From the NCBI GenBank assembly GCA_034112325.1, contig JAWUVO010000027.1:5425-69424 (forward strand): a stretch of DNA of 64,000 nucleotides, in the 5' to 3' direction. A model generated the notes under the pieces. The model was given only the letters and a program-made list of their open reading frames with translations, made no database searches and was not told the origin of the DNA. This stretch comes from Bermanella sp034112325. Its GTDB lineage: Bacteria; Pseudomonadota; Gammaproteobacteria; Pseudomonadales; Oceanobacteraceae. Made by a program: the position numbers and the translations under genes. Each line of letters starts with the position of its first letter. Position 1 is the first letter of the stretch. Shown here in pieces: positions 10,001-18,202 of this stretch.

Positions 10001-10151
10001 AGTTAGTACGAATACTAACAACCGGGGCATCTATATCCGGATATTCTCGCAGAGGTAACTTATCGAATGCTAATAAGCCAAAGGCTAAAATTAATAAACT
10101 TATAACAGAAGCTAAAACTGGGCGCTTAACGGAAAGGTCGGTAATGATCAT
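7035..10151 (-). CDS. RND multidrug efflux transporter, inner-membrane subunit (AcrB/HAE1 family)
   Basis: At 1038 residues it is the standard length for a proton-driven RND drug exporter. The N-terminus (LSVKRPVLASVISLLILAFG) is the family-typical first membrane helix. The proton-relay acids are present as Asp400-Asp401 in GMVVDDAIVMLENIHRR, and the matching lysine of helix 10 is in GLTAKNGILIVEF near residue 930. Two large periplasmic porter loops follow helices 1 and 7. It overlaps its membrane-fusion partner by 4 bases. No outer-membrane channel gene is linked, so a TolC-like partner must be encoded elsewhere. Substrates cannot be told from sequence. The pair splits the normally adjacent envC and ctpA. 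Confidence 0.93.
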   Translation of the reverse strand: MIITDLSVKRPVLASVISLLILAFGLLAFDKLPLREYPDIDAPVVSIRTNYTGAAAAIVEQRITQVIEDRISGIEGIKNIISASKDGRSDISIEFNVNRDIDAAANDVRDRVSRVLNNLPDEAEPPEVTKAGADDDTIMWFNLVSDRMGLLELTDYANRYLVDRFSVIDGVARVRVGGGLDYALRVWIDRKALAARELTISDIEDALRRENIELPAGSIESQQRQFTVRLERAYPTPEKIGQLVIRADTDYPVRLKDVARVELAAEEHRKSFRGNGIPMVGLGITKQSTANTLDVARKARALLDKVNPELPDGMELLRSYDSSVFIERSIDEVYQTLFIAMALVILVIYVFLGNVRATLIPAITVPVSLMGTFVILYMLGFTINLLTLLALILAIGMVVDDAIVMLENIHRRIDEGESPLVAAYLGARQVSFAILATTAVLISVFLPIIFLEGDLGKLFTEFAVAMSAAVGFSSLVALSLSPMMCSRLLHANEKPNVLTQKTNKLLDSLRDQYKEYLTNTLNAPKRTLVLLGLALLSCAWLFNNIPTEFTPKEDRGAFFVLVSAPEGSSYDYSTSYMDEIESRLMPLVDEGIVKRLLVRTPRGFGNSADFSGGFVIVVLEDWSDRPPANEVIGRINKSLSDLAGVRAFAIMRQALGGGLGKPVQFVMGGSSYEQLAQWRDIMLEKAAENSKLIGLDDDYKETKPQVLININTERAADLGVSAEEIGNTLAALQGSRRVTTFLDRGEEYDVILEGERNLQNTPLDMKNIYVRSRNDNQLIPLANLVTITERADANTLNRYNRIRAITLEANLADGYTLGEALDYLNDLARKHLPAEAVISYKGQSQDLESSGQSIYFIFALALLVVFLVLAAQFESYIHPLVIMLTVPMAMIGALAGLYVFGQSLNIYSQIGLIMLVGLTAKNGILIVEFCNQLRDEGMEFEQAIIESATVRLRPILMTAITTAFGALPLIMSFGAGAETRTVIGIVVLTGILASTVFTLVIVPVMYRLLARNTQSPLVMETELNRQLALQKEKEKGAK

Positions 10152-11206
10152 GCGTCACCCTTGCGCCATGTTTCAATTTGCTCAATGACTTTGCTTCCTG
10201 GTTTTACTTTTAATAAACCCTGCCAAACAATCTTATCACCTAACTCTAAACCGCTAAGCACTTCTACTTGCCCATTCTGGCGAATGCCTATTTCAATGGT
10301 CTGCTGGGTCACTGTCATATCTGCAGCTACTTTATAAACAAGGTGTTTATTGGCACGCATGAATACGGCCTCTTCAGGTAACATTTTACCGACCCGTTGC
10401 TGGTCAATTAAATTGAGTGTGAGCAACATACCAGGGCGTAGCAGTGCTTCTTCATTTTTAATTTTAGCGCGGACTTTTATACTGCGAGTACTAGGGTTAA
10501 CACGGGAATCTAACGTAACAATTTCACCTTCAAATATACGTCCAGGGTAGGCAACACTCTTAGCTTTAATAGTTTGCCCCACTTTTATGCGTGGTAAATA
10601 TAATTCGGCCAAATTAAAGTCCATTTGTAAGTTCACAACAGAGTCTAAAGTGGTGATCTGATCACCTGGTTTGAGTAAAGCACCGATACTAAAATTACGT
10701 AAACCCAGCAAGCCATCAAAAGGGGCTTTAATAACTCGGTCTTTTAATGTGGCTTGAACTTGTGCAATGCGGGCGCGAGCTGTGTCAATGGATGACTGTA
10801 AACGATCAAGCTCGGATGCCGACACCGATCTTTGTTTAACTAGGTTTTCAATACGCTTATATTCACGCTGCTGCTCGGCCAATTCAATTTTGGCGCCATT
10901 CAATTGCGCTATTTCTTCATCGTTGGCTAAGGTCAGTAAAATCTGCCCTTTTTTTACAAACTGTCCTTGATCGAAAGAGATATCGCTGATTTTTTCGGTG
11001 ACACTGGCGGTTAAATTAACCGATTCTGCTGCCCGCGCACTGCCGATAGCTTCAAGTGTTTCGGTGATGTTGCTTTGAATCACTTCAAATAAAACTACCT
11101 GAACATCGCCACGAGGACGCTGACTGTTTTGGTTGTCGGTGTAATAACGCCAAATGACCGCAATAACAATGATCAGTAAAACGCCATAAGCAAGCTTACG
11201 CAGCAT
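10148..11206 (-). CDS. RND efflux membrane-fusion protein (AcrA/MexE-like)
   Basis: The 352-residue periplasmic adaptor is anchored by an N-terminal membrane helix (about 5-20, LAYGVLLIIVIAVIW). No lipobox Cys is present, unlike AcrA itself. Then come the biotinyl-lipoyl halves (ESVNLTASVTEKI about 65 and APFDGLLGLRN about 160) flanking a short alpha-hairpin, a beta-barrel and a membrane-proximal domain. It is the first gene of the two-gene efflux operon and shares an ATGA-type overlap with the transporter. The AGGATACTCCC before its ATG supplies the ribosome site. An inverted repeat 25-50 bases upstream could be an operator. Confidence 0.9.
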   Translation of the reverse strand: MLRKLAYGVLLIIVIAVIWRYYTDNQNSQRPRGDVQVVLFEVIQSNITETLEAIGSARAAESVNLTASVTEKISDISFDQGQFVKKGQILLTLANDEEIAQLNGAKIELAEQQREYKRIENLVKQRSVSASELDRLQSSIDTARARIAQVQATLKDRVIKAPFDGLLGLRNFSIGALLKPGDQITTLDSVVNLQMDFNLAELYLPRIKVGQTIKAKSVAYPGRIFEGEIVTLDSRVNPSTRSIKVRAKIKNEEALLRPGMLLTLNLIDQQRVGKMLPEEAVFMRANKHLVYKVAADMTVTQQTIEIGIRQNGQVEVLSGLELGDKIVWQGLLKVKPGSKVIEQIETWRKGDA

Positions 11207-11534
11207 GGGAGTATCCTAAATAAATTTGAATATGATAGACGCTATGATGCCTATCATGCTCGTTAGTTTCATTAATTATTTACGGGTGTAAAAAGGGATT
11301 GGATTCTAATTTATAACACTCATCCTAGAGGCACATCATTCATTACTGAGCTAATCTAGCAAGACTCATGTCGAATCATTTCTAGCACACTAGATTATGC
11401 ATAACAAAACACGCCATTAAAGCTGCTTCTATATTAAAAAGCTTCAAATGCCCATTAATAATGCCGGTTTACTTCAAATTTCAGAGCAATCTGTTATAAC
11501 TTATAAAACTAATATAAAACATAAATAAATAGAG
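11207..11534. other. Intergenic region between the efflux operon and ctpA
   Basis: These 328 bases separate two divergent genes and hold no convincing ORF. They contain the inverted repeat at 11232-11257 on the efflux side. Near ctpA there is a possible -10 (TATAAC at about 11495) without a good -35. I see no RNA gene or mobile-element remnant. Confidence 0.6.
11232..11257. promoter_or_regulatory. Operator-like dyad upstream of the efflux operon
   Basis: ATGATAG and CTATCAT are perfect 7-base inverted arms separated by 12 bases. The element lies 26-51 bases before the membrane-fusion-protein ATG, where TetR-, MarR- or LysR-type regulators of RND pumps commonly bind. No regulator gene is adjacent. 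Confidence 0.45.
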
Positions 11535-12872
11535 ATGCCCATGTCACGCCTACTGATCATTATCCTATGCTCTGTATTTTCCTTAAGTGCGTTCGCCCAA
11601 GACGTTATTGAAGGCGAAGCTAAAGTTACTCCTTCTCGCTTGCCGTTAGAAGAGCTGCGCGCCTTTGCCGAAATATTTGAGCGCATTCGGACCAGCTACG
11701 TCGAGGTAGTAGACGATAAAACTTTACTAGAGAATGCCATTCACGGCATGTTAAGTGGATTAGATCCCCATTCATCCTATCTAGGCGCACAAGACTTTGC
11801 CGAATTACGAGATAATACCAGTGGTAAGTTTGGTGGCTTGGGTATTGAAGTAGGTATTCAAGACGGCTTGATTAAGGTAGTGAGTCCAATAGACGATACG
11901 CCTGCAGAAAAAGCCGGCATTCTAGCGGGTGATATAATTATTAAAATTGATGATACACCCGTGAAAGGTATTGGGCTTACCAACGCCATTGATAAAATGC
12001 GCGGCGAACCTGGCAGTGAAATTCGTCTGACCATTTTACGCGAAGGTGAAAGCCAACCATTAGAAATAGCACTTAATCGAGCCGAAATAAAGATAACTAG
12101 TATTAAACACAAACTGATCGATGATCGCTTTGGATATGTTCGTATTACTCAATTTCAAGAAAATACTGGCGCTGATATACATGCTGCATTGCAAAAACTA
12201 CTAGACGACAGCAAACAAGAATTAGCTGGCGTGGTATTAGACCTAAGAAATAATCCAGGTGGTGTACTAGATGCAGCAGTGGCGGTAAGTGATGTATTTA
12301 TTGATGAAGGTACTTTAGTTTATACAAAAGGCCGCGTAAGCAATGCAGATATAGATTACTTGGCTACCATAGACACACTTATGCCTAAGCTGCCTTTAAT
12401 AGTATTAATTAATGCTGGCAGTGCATCGGCATCTGAAATAGTCGCGGGCGCACTGCAAGATCATAAACGAGCCGTTATCATGGGTACACAAAGTTTTGGT
12501 AAAGGGTCGGTGCAGACGGTTTTACCATTAAATGGTGAGCATGCATTAAAGTTGACCACCGCTAGGTATTTCACGCCTAACGGTCGCTCCATACAAGCTA
12601 AAGGGATAACTCCTGACATTGAAGTTCATCAAGGAAAGTTTACCGCAGCCTCAGAAACTGGCTATTACAAAGAAGCGGATTTAGATGGGCATTTAGAAAA
12701 CGATATTAGCGCAGAAAATAAAACCACAAAAAAAATACTTTCATCATCTGAATTGATTCAAAAAGACTTTCAATTACAGCAAGCTTTAACCGTATTAAAA
12801 AGCATGAACATACTCAAAGTCAGCGCGCACAAAGTCGAGAACGATGAAACTAATCAAGCTTCTGGTCTATAG
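11535..12872 (+). CDS. ctpA: S41-family C-terminal processing peptidase (CtpA)
   Basis: The 445-residue exported serine protease has a signal peptide (to about residue 21, SAFAQ), an S41 N-terminal helical region, a PDZ domain (about 100-170, GGLGIEVG) and the protease core. The Ser/Lys dyad is Ser298 in GSASASE and Lys323 in FGKGS, 25 residues apart as in characterised CTPs. In Pseudomonas CtpA degrades peptidoglycan cross-link hydrolases with a lipoprotein adaptor. The second ATG at 11541 fits the GAG Shine-Dalgarno better than 11535, giving MSRLLIIIL as the signal-peptide start. It overlaps yibQ by 29 bases. Confidence 0.93.
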   Translation: MPMSRLLIIILCSVFSLSAFAQDVIEGEAKVTPSRLPLEELRAFAEIFERIRTSYVEVVDDKTLLENAIHGMLSGLDPHSSYLGAQDFAELRDNTSGKFGGLGIEVGIQDGLIKVVSPIDDTPAEKAGILAGDIIIKIDDTPVKGIGLTNAIDKMRGEPGSEIRLTILREGESQPLEIALNRAEIKITSIKHKLIDDRFGYVRITQFQENTGADIHAALQKLLDDSKQELAGVVLDLRNNPGGVLDAAVAVSDVFIDEGTLVYTKGRVSNADIDYLATIDTLMPKLPLIVLINAGSASASEIVAGALQDHKRAVIMGTQSFGKGSVQTVLPLNGEHALKLTTARYFTPNGRSIQAKGITPDIEVHQGKFTAASETGYYKEADLDGHLENDISAENKTTKKILSSSELIQKDFQLQQALTVLKSMNILKVSAHKVENDETNQASGL

Positions 12873-13758
12873 CAGCTTTTTACTAGCTGTTGTTACATCA
12901 ACAACACAGGCCGATGTAAATACTCTAACCACGGCCACAACAAGTACACAAGGCAAGTTAGCCATTGTTATCGATGACATGGGTAACAGCCTGCGTGCAG
13001 GCCTAGACGCAATTGCGCTTCCAGCCCCTATCACCTTTGCCGTTATGCCCCACAGAAAGCACAGTAAATTGCTGGCTGAACGAGCTGGTCGCTTAGGTCG
13101 GGACGTATTGCTGCATGCGCCCATGAGCACAGTGAATGGCCGTAATTTAGGCTCTGGTGGTTTAACTGAAGCTTTAAGCGAAAAAGATTTTAAAGATACT
13201 CTGCGCTTTTCAATTGCTAGCATCCCTTATATTTCTGGTATTAATAATCATATGGGCAGCCAATTAACAACACGCCCAAAGGCTATGAAATGGGTGATGG
13301 AAGTATTAAAACAAGAGCAGCTTTTTTTTCTTGATAGCCGTACCCATGCCAAAAGTATCGCCTATGAGACGGCTTTTAATATGGGATTACCTTCGGCTAA
13401 TCGAGATATTTTTTTAGACAATGAAATTAATATTGATCATATTCACATGCAGTTTAAAAAAGCACTGGCAATTGCAAAAAAATATGGCAGTGCAATTGCT
13501 ATAGGTCACCCACACAAAGCCACCTTGACTTACCTCAAACACGTACTGCCACAGCTTGAAGGCACAGATGTAGCCATACACAGTATTAGCGATTTATTGA
13601 AAACAGGTATTAAGGCACGGCCTGATAGTGCCCGAGAAAGCAAGCCAGCGTTGGCGCCGTCTTTAGATGAACTGATTAAAATACTTGTTTCTCAAAAAAC
13701 TAATGAAAACAATAATAAACAGGCCAATAAACATAAAGCTGCGCCTTATTCCTATTAA
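12844..13758 (+). CDS. yibQ: Divergent polysaccharide deacetylase family protein (YibQ)
   Basis: The 304-residue exported protein has a signal peptide (about 1-23) and a divergent polysaccharide-deacetylase (DUF610) domain at about 35-250. Conserved patches include AIVIDDMGNS, VLLHAPM, NNHMGSQLT, FLDSRTH and AIGHPH, which line the metal site in this fold. Substrate is unknown; the fixed linkage gpmI-envC-ctpA-yibQ points to a cell-envelope role. The start lies inside ctpA, so translation is probably coupled. The last 40 residues are a low-complexity Asn/Lys-rich tail. Confidence 0.9.
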   Translation: MKLIKLLVYSSFLLAVVTSTTQADVNTLTTATTSTQGKLAIVIDDMGNSLRAGLDAIALPAPITFAVMPHRKHSKLLAERAGRLGRDVLLHAPMSTVNGRNLGSGGLTEALSEKDFKDTLRFSIASIPYISGINNHMGSQLTTRPKAMKWVMEVLKQEQLFFLDSRTHAKSIAYETAFNMGLPSANRDIFLDNEINIDHIHMQFKKALAIAKKYGSAIAIGHPHKATLTYLKHVLPQLEGTDVAIHSISDLLKTGIKARPDSARESKPALAPSLDELIKILVSQKTNENNNKQANKHKAAPYSY

Positions 13759-13807
13759 GCCTTGATTGATCCTTTAACTATTAGTTACCTATTATTTACT
13801 TAGGTAA

Positions 13808-15727
13808 TTAATTTAAAGCCTGTTGAAGCTCTTCAAGTTCTTCTAAGCCTTCCATCCAGCTTTCTTCAGTTTGGTCTAAAGACTTTTTAATCGTCGCTTG
13901 CTGGGCTAGTACTTTCTGTAACTTATCTTTATTGGCAGCGTCGTATAAACTAGTGTCTGCTAAGCTGGCTTCAACTTCACTTAGCTGTTCTTGTAAACTT
14001 TCGACCTGTGCCTCTAACTTATCTACTTGCTTTTTAAGAGGACTCATTTTTTTGCGCATTTCAGCTTCGTAACGCTTTTTCTCCTTTTTAGCTTCGGCGC
14101 TATTTTCTGCTGAGGCTTGCTCTTCTGCTGGCTGGTCGGCTAAATCCTGCTGTTTGATAAAAGCACGATAATCCTCTAAGTCACCATCAAATTCGGATAC
14201 CTTACCGTCATGAACTAATAAAAATTCGTCTACCGTATTGACCAATAAATGCCGGTCATGGCTTACCACTACAATCGCCCCCTCAAACGTTTGAAGGGCT
14301 AGAGTTAGCGCTTGACGCATATCTAGATCTAAATGGTTGGTTGGTTCATCTAAAATTAATAAGTTGGGCTTTAGCCAAGCAATTCTAGCCAACGCCAGTC
14401 GAGCTAACTCTCCACCAGAAAACTTTTCACAAGCATCAGTAGACTGATCACCATGAAAACCAAAGCCACCTAAGAAGTTACGACAGACCTGCTCGCTGGT
14501 TCCTGGAATCAACTTTTGTAAATGCAAAATAGGGCTGTAACTAAGTTCTAATTCGTCTACTTGATGCTGAGCAAAATAACCCAATGATAAAAACTCTCCA
14601 GCGTAATATTCGCCAGACAATAATTCTAACTGCTGCACTAACGCTTTTATCAGGGTGGATTTACCTGCACCGTTAGCTCCCAGTAAACCAATTCGATCGC
14701 CTGGACGCAGATCTAACTTTACGTTACTAAGCTGCACACTATTTTCAGTGTAGCCAATATCGGCTTTAGTAAGCGTAAGCAACGGATCACTGACTTTATC
14801 AGCGTTAGGAAATTTAAACTGAAATTCACTGTCCACGTGGGCTGGAGCAATTCGCTCCATACGCTCTAGAGCCTTTACTCGACTTTGTGCCTGCTTAGCT
14901 TTACTGGCTTTTGCCTTAAAGCGAGTGATAAAACTTTCTATGTGTTTTATTTGCTCTTGCTGCTGTACATATAGACTTTGTTGTTGAGCCAAGCGCTCTG
15001 CTCTGCGGCGTTCAAAGTCTGCGTAATTACCACTGTATAGATCGATCTTCATTTGGTTTAGGTGAACAATTCCATCAACCACACTGTCAATAAAGTCTCT
15101 GTCATGACTAATGAGCAACAATGTACCGCGATACTTTTGTAAAAACGTTTCTAACCACATGGCGGCGTCTAAATCTAAATGGTTGGTTGGCTCATCTAGT
15201 AATAATAAGTCACTGGGCATAATCAAGGCTTTGGCAAGATTCAATCGCATTCGCCAGCCACCACTGAAAGCGCTCACTGGTTGCTGCATTTCCTCAGGTT
15301 TAAAACCAAGACCTGCCAACATGGTGATCCCCTGATGATCAACACCATAACCACTGACCAATTCAAATTCACCATGAAGTTGGGCGAGCTTATTATCGTC
15401 GCTGCCTGCTTCGGCTTCTGCAATAGCGCTTTGAATACGACGAAACTCTTGGTGACCATCTAATACATAATCTAAAGCCGACTTACTAGATGCCGCAACT
15501 TCTTGCGCCATGTGCGCAATACGCCAGTTTTTAGGCATAAGTAAATCGCCTTGGTCTAAGGCAAGCTGCCCTAGAATCAACTTAAATAAAGTTGACTTAC
15601 CTGCTCCATTTGCTCCAACAACGGCCACTTTATGCCCATCATGTATGGTTAAATCGGCTTCTTGAAGAATGATCTTTGAACCAAGGTGTAAATTAACCTG
15701 CTGCAGACGTATCATGGGGGACTTCAC
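13808..15727 (-). CDS. yheS: ABC-F family ATPase (YheS-like)
   Basis: The 639-residue soluble protein has two ABC ATPase domains and no membrane part. Both Walker A motifs read GANGAGKST, and the signature loops are FSGGWRMRLNLAKAL and FSGGELARLALAR. Each is followed by LLDEPTNHLDLD. A linker rich in Lys/Gln (about 245-300) and a C-terminal coiled-coil (about 540-639) fit YheS, an ABC-F translation factor acting at the ribosomal E site. The GTG at 15727 and the ATG at 15715 (MIRLQQVNLHLG) are both possible starts; the second matches family N-termini better. It is divergent from the TIGR02444 gene. Confidence 0.92.
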   Translation of the reverse strand: MKSPMIRLQQVNLHLGSKIILQEADLTIHDGHKVAVVGANGAGKSTLFKLILGQLALDQGDLLMPKNWRIAHMAQEVAASSKSALDYVLDGHQEFRRIQSAIAEAEAGSDDNKLAQLHGEFELVSGYGVDHQGITMLAGLGFKPEEMQQPVSAFSGGWRMRLNLAKALIMPSDLLLLDEPTNHLDLDAAMWLETFLQKYRGTLLLISHDRDFIDSVVDGIVHLNQMKIDLYSGNYADFERRRAERLAQQQSLYVQQQEQIKHIESFITRFKAKASKAKQAQSRVKALERMERIAPAHVDSEFQFKFPNADKVSDPLLTLTKADIGYTENSVQLSNVKLDLRPGDRIGLLGANGAGKSTLIKALVQQLELLSGEYYAGEFLSLGYFAQHQVDELELSYSPILHLQKLIPGTSEQVCRNFLGGFGFHGDQSTDACEKFSGGELARLALARIAWLKPNLLILDEPTNHLDLDMRQALTLALQTFEGAIVVVSHDRHLLVNTVDEFLLVHDGKVSEFDGDLEDYRAFIKQQDLADQPAEEQASAENSAEAKKEKKRYEAEMRKKMSPLKKQVDKLEAQVESLQEQLSEVEASLADTSLYDAANKDKLQKVLAQQATIKKSLDQTEESWMEGLEELEELQQALN

Positions 15728-15753
15728 TATTCAGGTTTGTAAAAGAGGGTCAT

Positions 15754-16323
15754 GTGACACAGGATGCGCATAATGCCACAATTTTAGCTGATAACCCATT
15801 TTGGCGTTATTCTGCCTCTGTTTATCGCAAAGATAACTGCGCAGACTTTTTGCTGCGCGCTCAAAATAATCTCAAGCTAGATATTAATGTATTGCTTTTT
15901 ATTGGTTGGCTAGCGCAACAGAAAAAGCTATTTATTGTCACGCCACAGCATTCAACCTTAATAACAGGGTTTCAAAAAGACATTACTGAAAGAATTCGAT
16001 ACTTAAGAATAAAAGGTAAAGGTTTTAATAGCTCTGAGTTCTATAAGGCTTTATTAGATTTAGAGCTTCATGCTGAATATCATCAACAGGCCAGACTGGT
16101 TAGCTTAAAAGAATTAATGCCAAGTGTAGATTTAAATATCCAGGATATTATCCGCAAAGGTGTCTATAACTACATTCAATTTGAGCAGGGTTTAAAAGAG
16201 CTGAGTATAGATGAGCAGAAGTTAAATCAACGAGAACTAGGCGAATTGAGATTAGGTATATTTGAAGAGGATAATAACTGGCTGCAAACATTAATAGAAC
16301 ATTTACAGCCAGTATCTAAGTAA
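15754..16323 (+). CDS. TIGR02444 family protein of unknown function
   Basis: A 189-residue soluble protein. The opening NPFWRYSASVYRKDNCADFLL and the INVLLFIGWLAQQKK segment are the recognisable core of the TIGR02444/DUF2390 family, which in pseudomonads also lies beside yheS and algP. Predicted to be mainly helical; no catalytic motif is evident. The GTG start is preferred because GAGG lies 5-6 bases upstream. It is divergent from yheS, with 26 bases between the starts, and convergent with the AlgP-like gene. Confidence 0.8.
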   Translation: MTQDAHNATILADNPFWRYSASVYRKDNCADFLLRAQNNLKLDINVLLFIGWLAQQKKLFIVTPQHSTLITGFQKDITERIRYLRIKGKGFNSSEFYKALLDLELHAEYHQQARLVSLKELMPSVDLNIQDIIRKGVYNYIQFEQGLKELSIDEQKLNQRELGELRLGIFEEDNNWLQTLIEHLQPVSK

Positions 16324-16332
16324 TTTAACCAA

Positions 16333-16350
16333 GACTAAGGAGTCTTAGTC
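16333..16350. terminator. Putative hairpin between convergent genes
   Basis: GACTAAG and CTTAGTC pair around a GAGT loop between the TIGR02444 gene and the AlgP-like gene. No strong T run follows on either side, so terminator activity is uncertain. Confidence 0.35.
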
Positions 16351-16380
16351 AAATCACTTAATACAGCTACTTAACAAAGA

Positions 16381-17235
16381 TTACTTATCTTCGTTGAAAG
16401 TAGTTTGTACTGCTGCAGCTGGAGCTACAGGCTTAACAGCTGCAACTTTAGCTGGCTTCTTAGTTGCTGCTTTAGCCGCTTTAGCTTCAGCTTTTTTGGC
16501 TTTAACTGCTGCTTTTTTTGCTTTCTCAGCATCTTTTTTAGCAGCTACTTTTGCTTTAGCTTTAGCTACTGCCGCTTTGGCTTTAGCTTTTGCTTTAGCT
16601 GCGTCTGATTTTGCTTTAGAAGCAGCCTTGGCTTTAGCTACTTTTGCTTGAGCCGCCGCTTTCTTAGCAGCAGACTTAGCCGCCAATGCTTCTTTCTTAG
16701 CTTCAGCTTTTTCAGCTGCTGCTAGTTTCTTAGCAACTGCTTTTTCAGCAGAATCACGAGCCGCTTCTAATTGAGCCGCTTTTTTGTTAGATGCTTTAAC
16801 AGCGTTAAGTACTGAGGTCGCTTCTTTAGCAACAGCTTTAGCAGCAGAAGCTGTTTTGGCAGCTGAAGTCACTTTTGCTTTAGCAGCTGCTAATTGCTTA
16901 ACACCAGCTGGAGTTTTCTTAGCTTTAACTTTAGAAGCAATTTTAGCAGCTGCTTCTTTTGCTTTAGCAACAGCAGCTTCAGCTTTAGAAACAACACCAG
17001 ATGCTTTAGCAGCTTCTTTTGTAGCAGCAACAACTTCTTGTGCACGTACTTTAGTTAGCTGAGCAGCAAGCTTGGCAATTTCAGTTTCGATTTGAGCTAC
17101 CGGGCTAACAACTTTTTTAGCGACTGCTTTCTTAGCAGGTGCTTTTTTAGCAGCAGGCTTTTTAGCAGCCGCTTTTTTTGGAGCCGCTTTTTTCGCAGCT
17201 AGTTTTTTCGCAGGAGCTTTTTTAGTTGCAGCCAT
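16381..17235 (-). CDS. algP: AlgP-like Ala/Lys-rich histone H1-like DNA-binding protein
   Basis: The 284-residue protein is mostly Ala and Lys. The N-terminus (about 1-45) has repeated KKAPAKKA/KPAAKKA units like the C-terminal tails of histone H1 and of Pseudomonas AlgP. The centre is an Ala/Lys helical or coiled-coil stretch (about 50-225), and the end returns to KKAxxKAKKA repeats before an acidic tail (FNEDK). Such proteins bind DNA non-specifically and help organise the nucleoid. Placement next to the TIGR02444 gene and near rsd/algQ matches Pseudomonas algP. The skewed composition produces long open frames on the opposite strand, which I treat as artefacts. Confidence 0.8.
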   Translation of the reverse strand: MAATKKAPAKKLAAKKAAPKKAAAKKPAAKKAPAKKAVAKKVVSPVAQIETEIAKLAAQLTKVRAQEVVAATKEAAKASGVVSKAEAAVAKAKEAAAKIASKVKAKKTPAGVKQLAAAKAKVTSAAKTASAAKAVAKEATSVLNAVKASNKKAAQLEAARDSAEKAVAKKLAAAEKAEAKKEALAAKSAAKKAAAQAKVAKAKAASKAKSDAAKAKAKAKAAVAKAKAKVAAKKDAEKAKKAAVKAKKAEAKAAKAATKKPAKVAAVKPVAPAAAVQTTFNEDK

Positions 17236-17341
17236 TTGATATTACCTTTAGTTAACTTTGTGTGGTTGCGCAATTATACAAAGCATCAAAAGTTAATCTA
17301 GTTAAAACAATTACTTTTTTTCAATTAGATGGTCTTTTTTA

Positions 17342-18115
17342 CTATTTTTTCGTCTTATTATCTAAATGATGATTTAACCAGGCTAAAAGTGGCTGCCAAT
17401 CCGCTTCATCTTTTTCATTTGGCGAAGAGAAGTCATAAACCCCCATGCCCAATTCTGAGCCACGAACATAGTGTTGAGTGTCTCGAATGGTGGCAATAAA
17501 AGGGATATTTAAGCTGTTCAGAAAAATCTCTAGTTTATTATAGCCAAGTGTATTTCTCTTAACTCGATTTGCAATCACGGCTATAGGTTTTGGCTGGCGC
17601 CGAAAACCTGGGCTCAATAATACGTCTTTAATAAATGATGTGGCGGCTCGAATGTCGATGGCAGACGGCACAATTGGAATTAAAATGGCATCACATTGCC
17701 GAATCGCTTCAGATAAATTCACCCCTGCCAATCCAGCTGGAGTATCCATGATAATGTGAGTGGTAACACTGGGCACTTTTAATTGAAAGCTGCGAGTCGA
17801 AGCAACACCGCCTTTAGCACAAACATCTACGGCATAAATAAATGGCAAGTTGGATGTGCGCTCTTTTACCCACTGACTAGATGACCCTTGGGGGTCATAA
17901 TCGATAATAGCTACATGATTAGAAGTTTGAGCGAAATATGCGGCTACATTTGTAGCAATTGTGGTTTTACCGCTGCCACCTTTTGCATTCGCAACCAATA
18001 ATTTTTTAGGAGGAGGCCGGCTAATTACTCGAGACTTTTGAGGACCTATTGGGTCATTTAATTTTCTATTCACGGGTCCATCCAACAAATGCGCTAAACA
18101 GGTGATTGCATCCAT
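17342..18115 (-). CDS. ParA/MinD-type P-loop ATPase, orphan
   Basis: A protein of about 257 residues with a deviant Walker A (NAKGGSGKTTIATN), a Walker A' Asp in IIDYDPQGSSSQW, and a Walker B-like HIIMDTPAGL. This is the ParA family that positions DNA or protein cargo. No parB or cargo gene is adjacent, so it is an orphan ParA; related copies occur near the algP region in other gammaproteobacteria. The ATG at 18115 is preferred over an in-frame TTG at 18157, which would add 14 unlikely hydrophobic residues. The first 35 residues precede the ATPase core and are not conserved in general ParA proteins. Confidence 0.82.
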   Translation of the reverse strand: MDAITCLAHLLDGPVNRKLNDPIGPQKSRVISRPPPKKLLVANAKGGSGKTTIATNVAAYFAQTSNHVAIIDYDPQGSSSQWVKERTSNLPFIYAVDVCAKGGVASTRSFQLKVPSVTTHIIMDTPAGLAGVNLSEAIRQCDAILIPIVPSAIDIRAATSFIKDVLLSPGFRRQPKPIAVIANRVKRNTLGYNKLEIFLNSLNIPFIATIRDTQHYVRGSELGMGVYDFSSPNEKDEADWQPLLAWLNHHLDNKTKK

Positions 18116-18202
18116 ACAATACACGACTACCAATAAATTTGGCCAATCTTTTAACAATAGTTTAATATCTGCCGGACATTCATTATCAAGGATTGAAATT
18201 AA

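Noticed and set aside
13785..13807. 7-base inverted repeat between yibQ and yheS
   Set aside because: AT-rich stem with a 9-base loop and no T run; too weak to call a terminator.
16394..17062. Long open frames on the plus strand opposite the AlgP-like gene
   Set aside because: They are a by-product of Ala/Lys codon repeats; their products are Ala/Leu/Phe-rich low-complexity strings with no ribosome sites.
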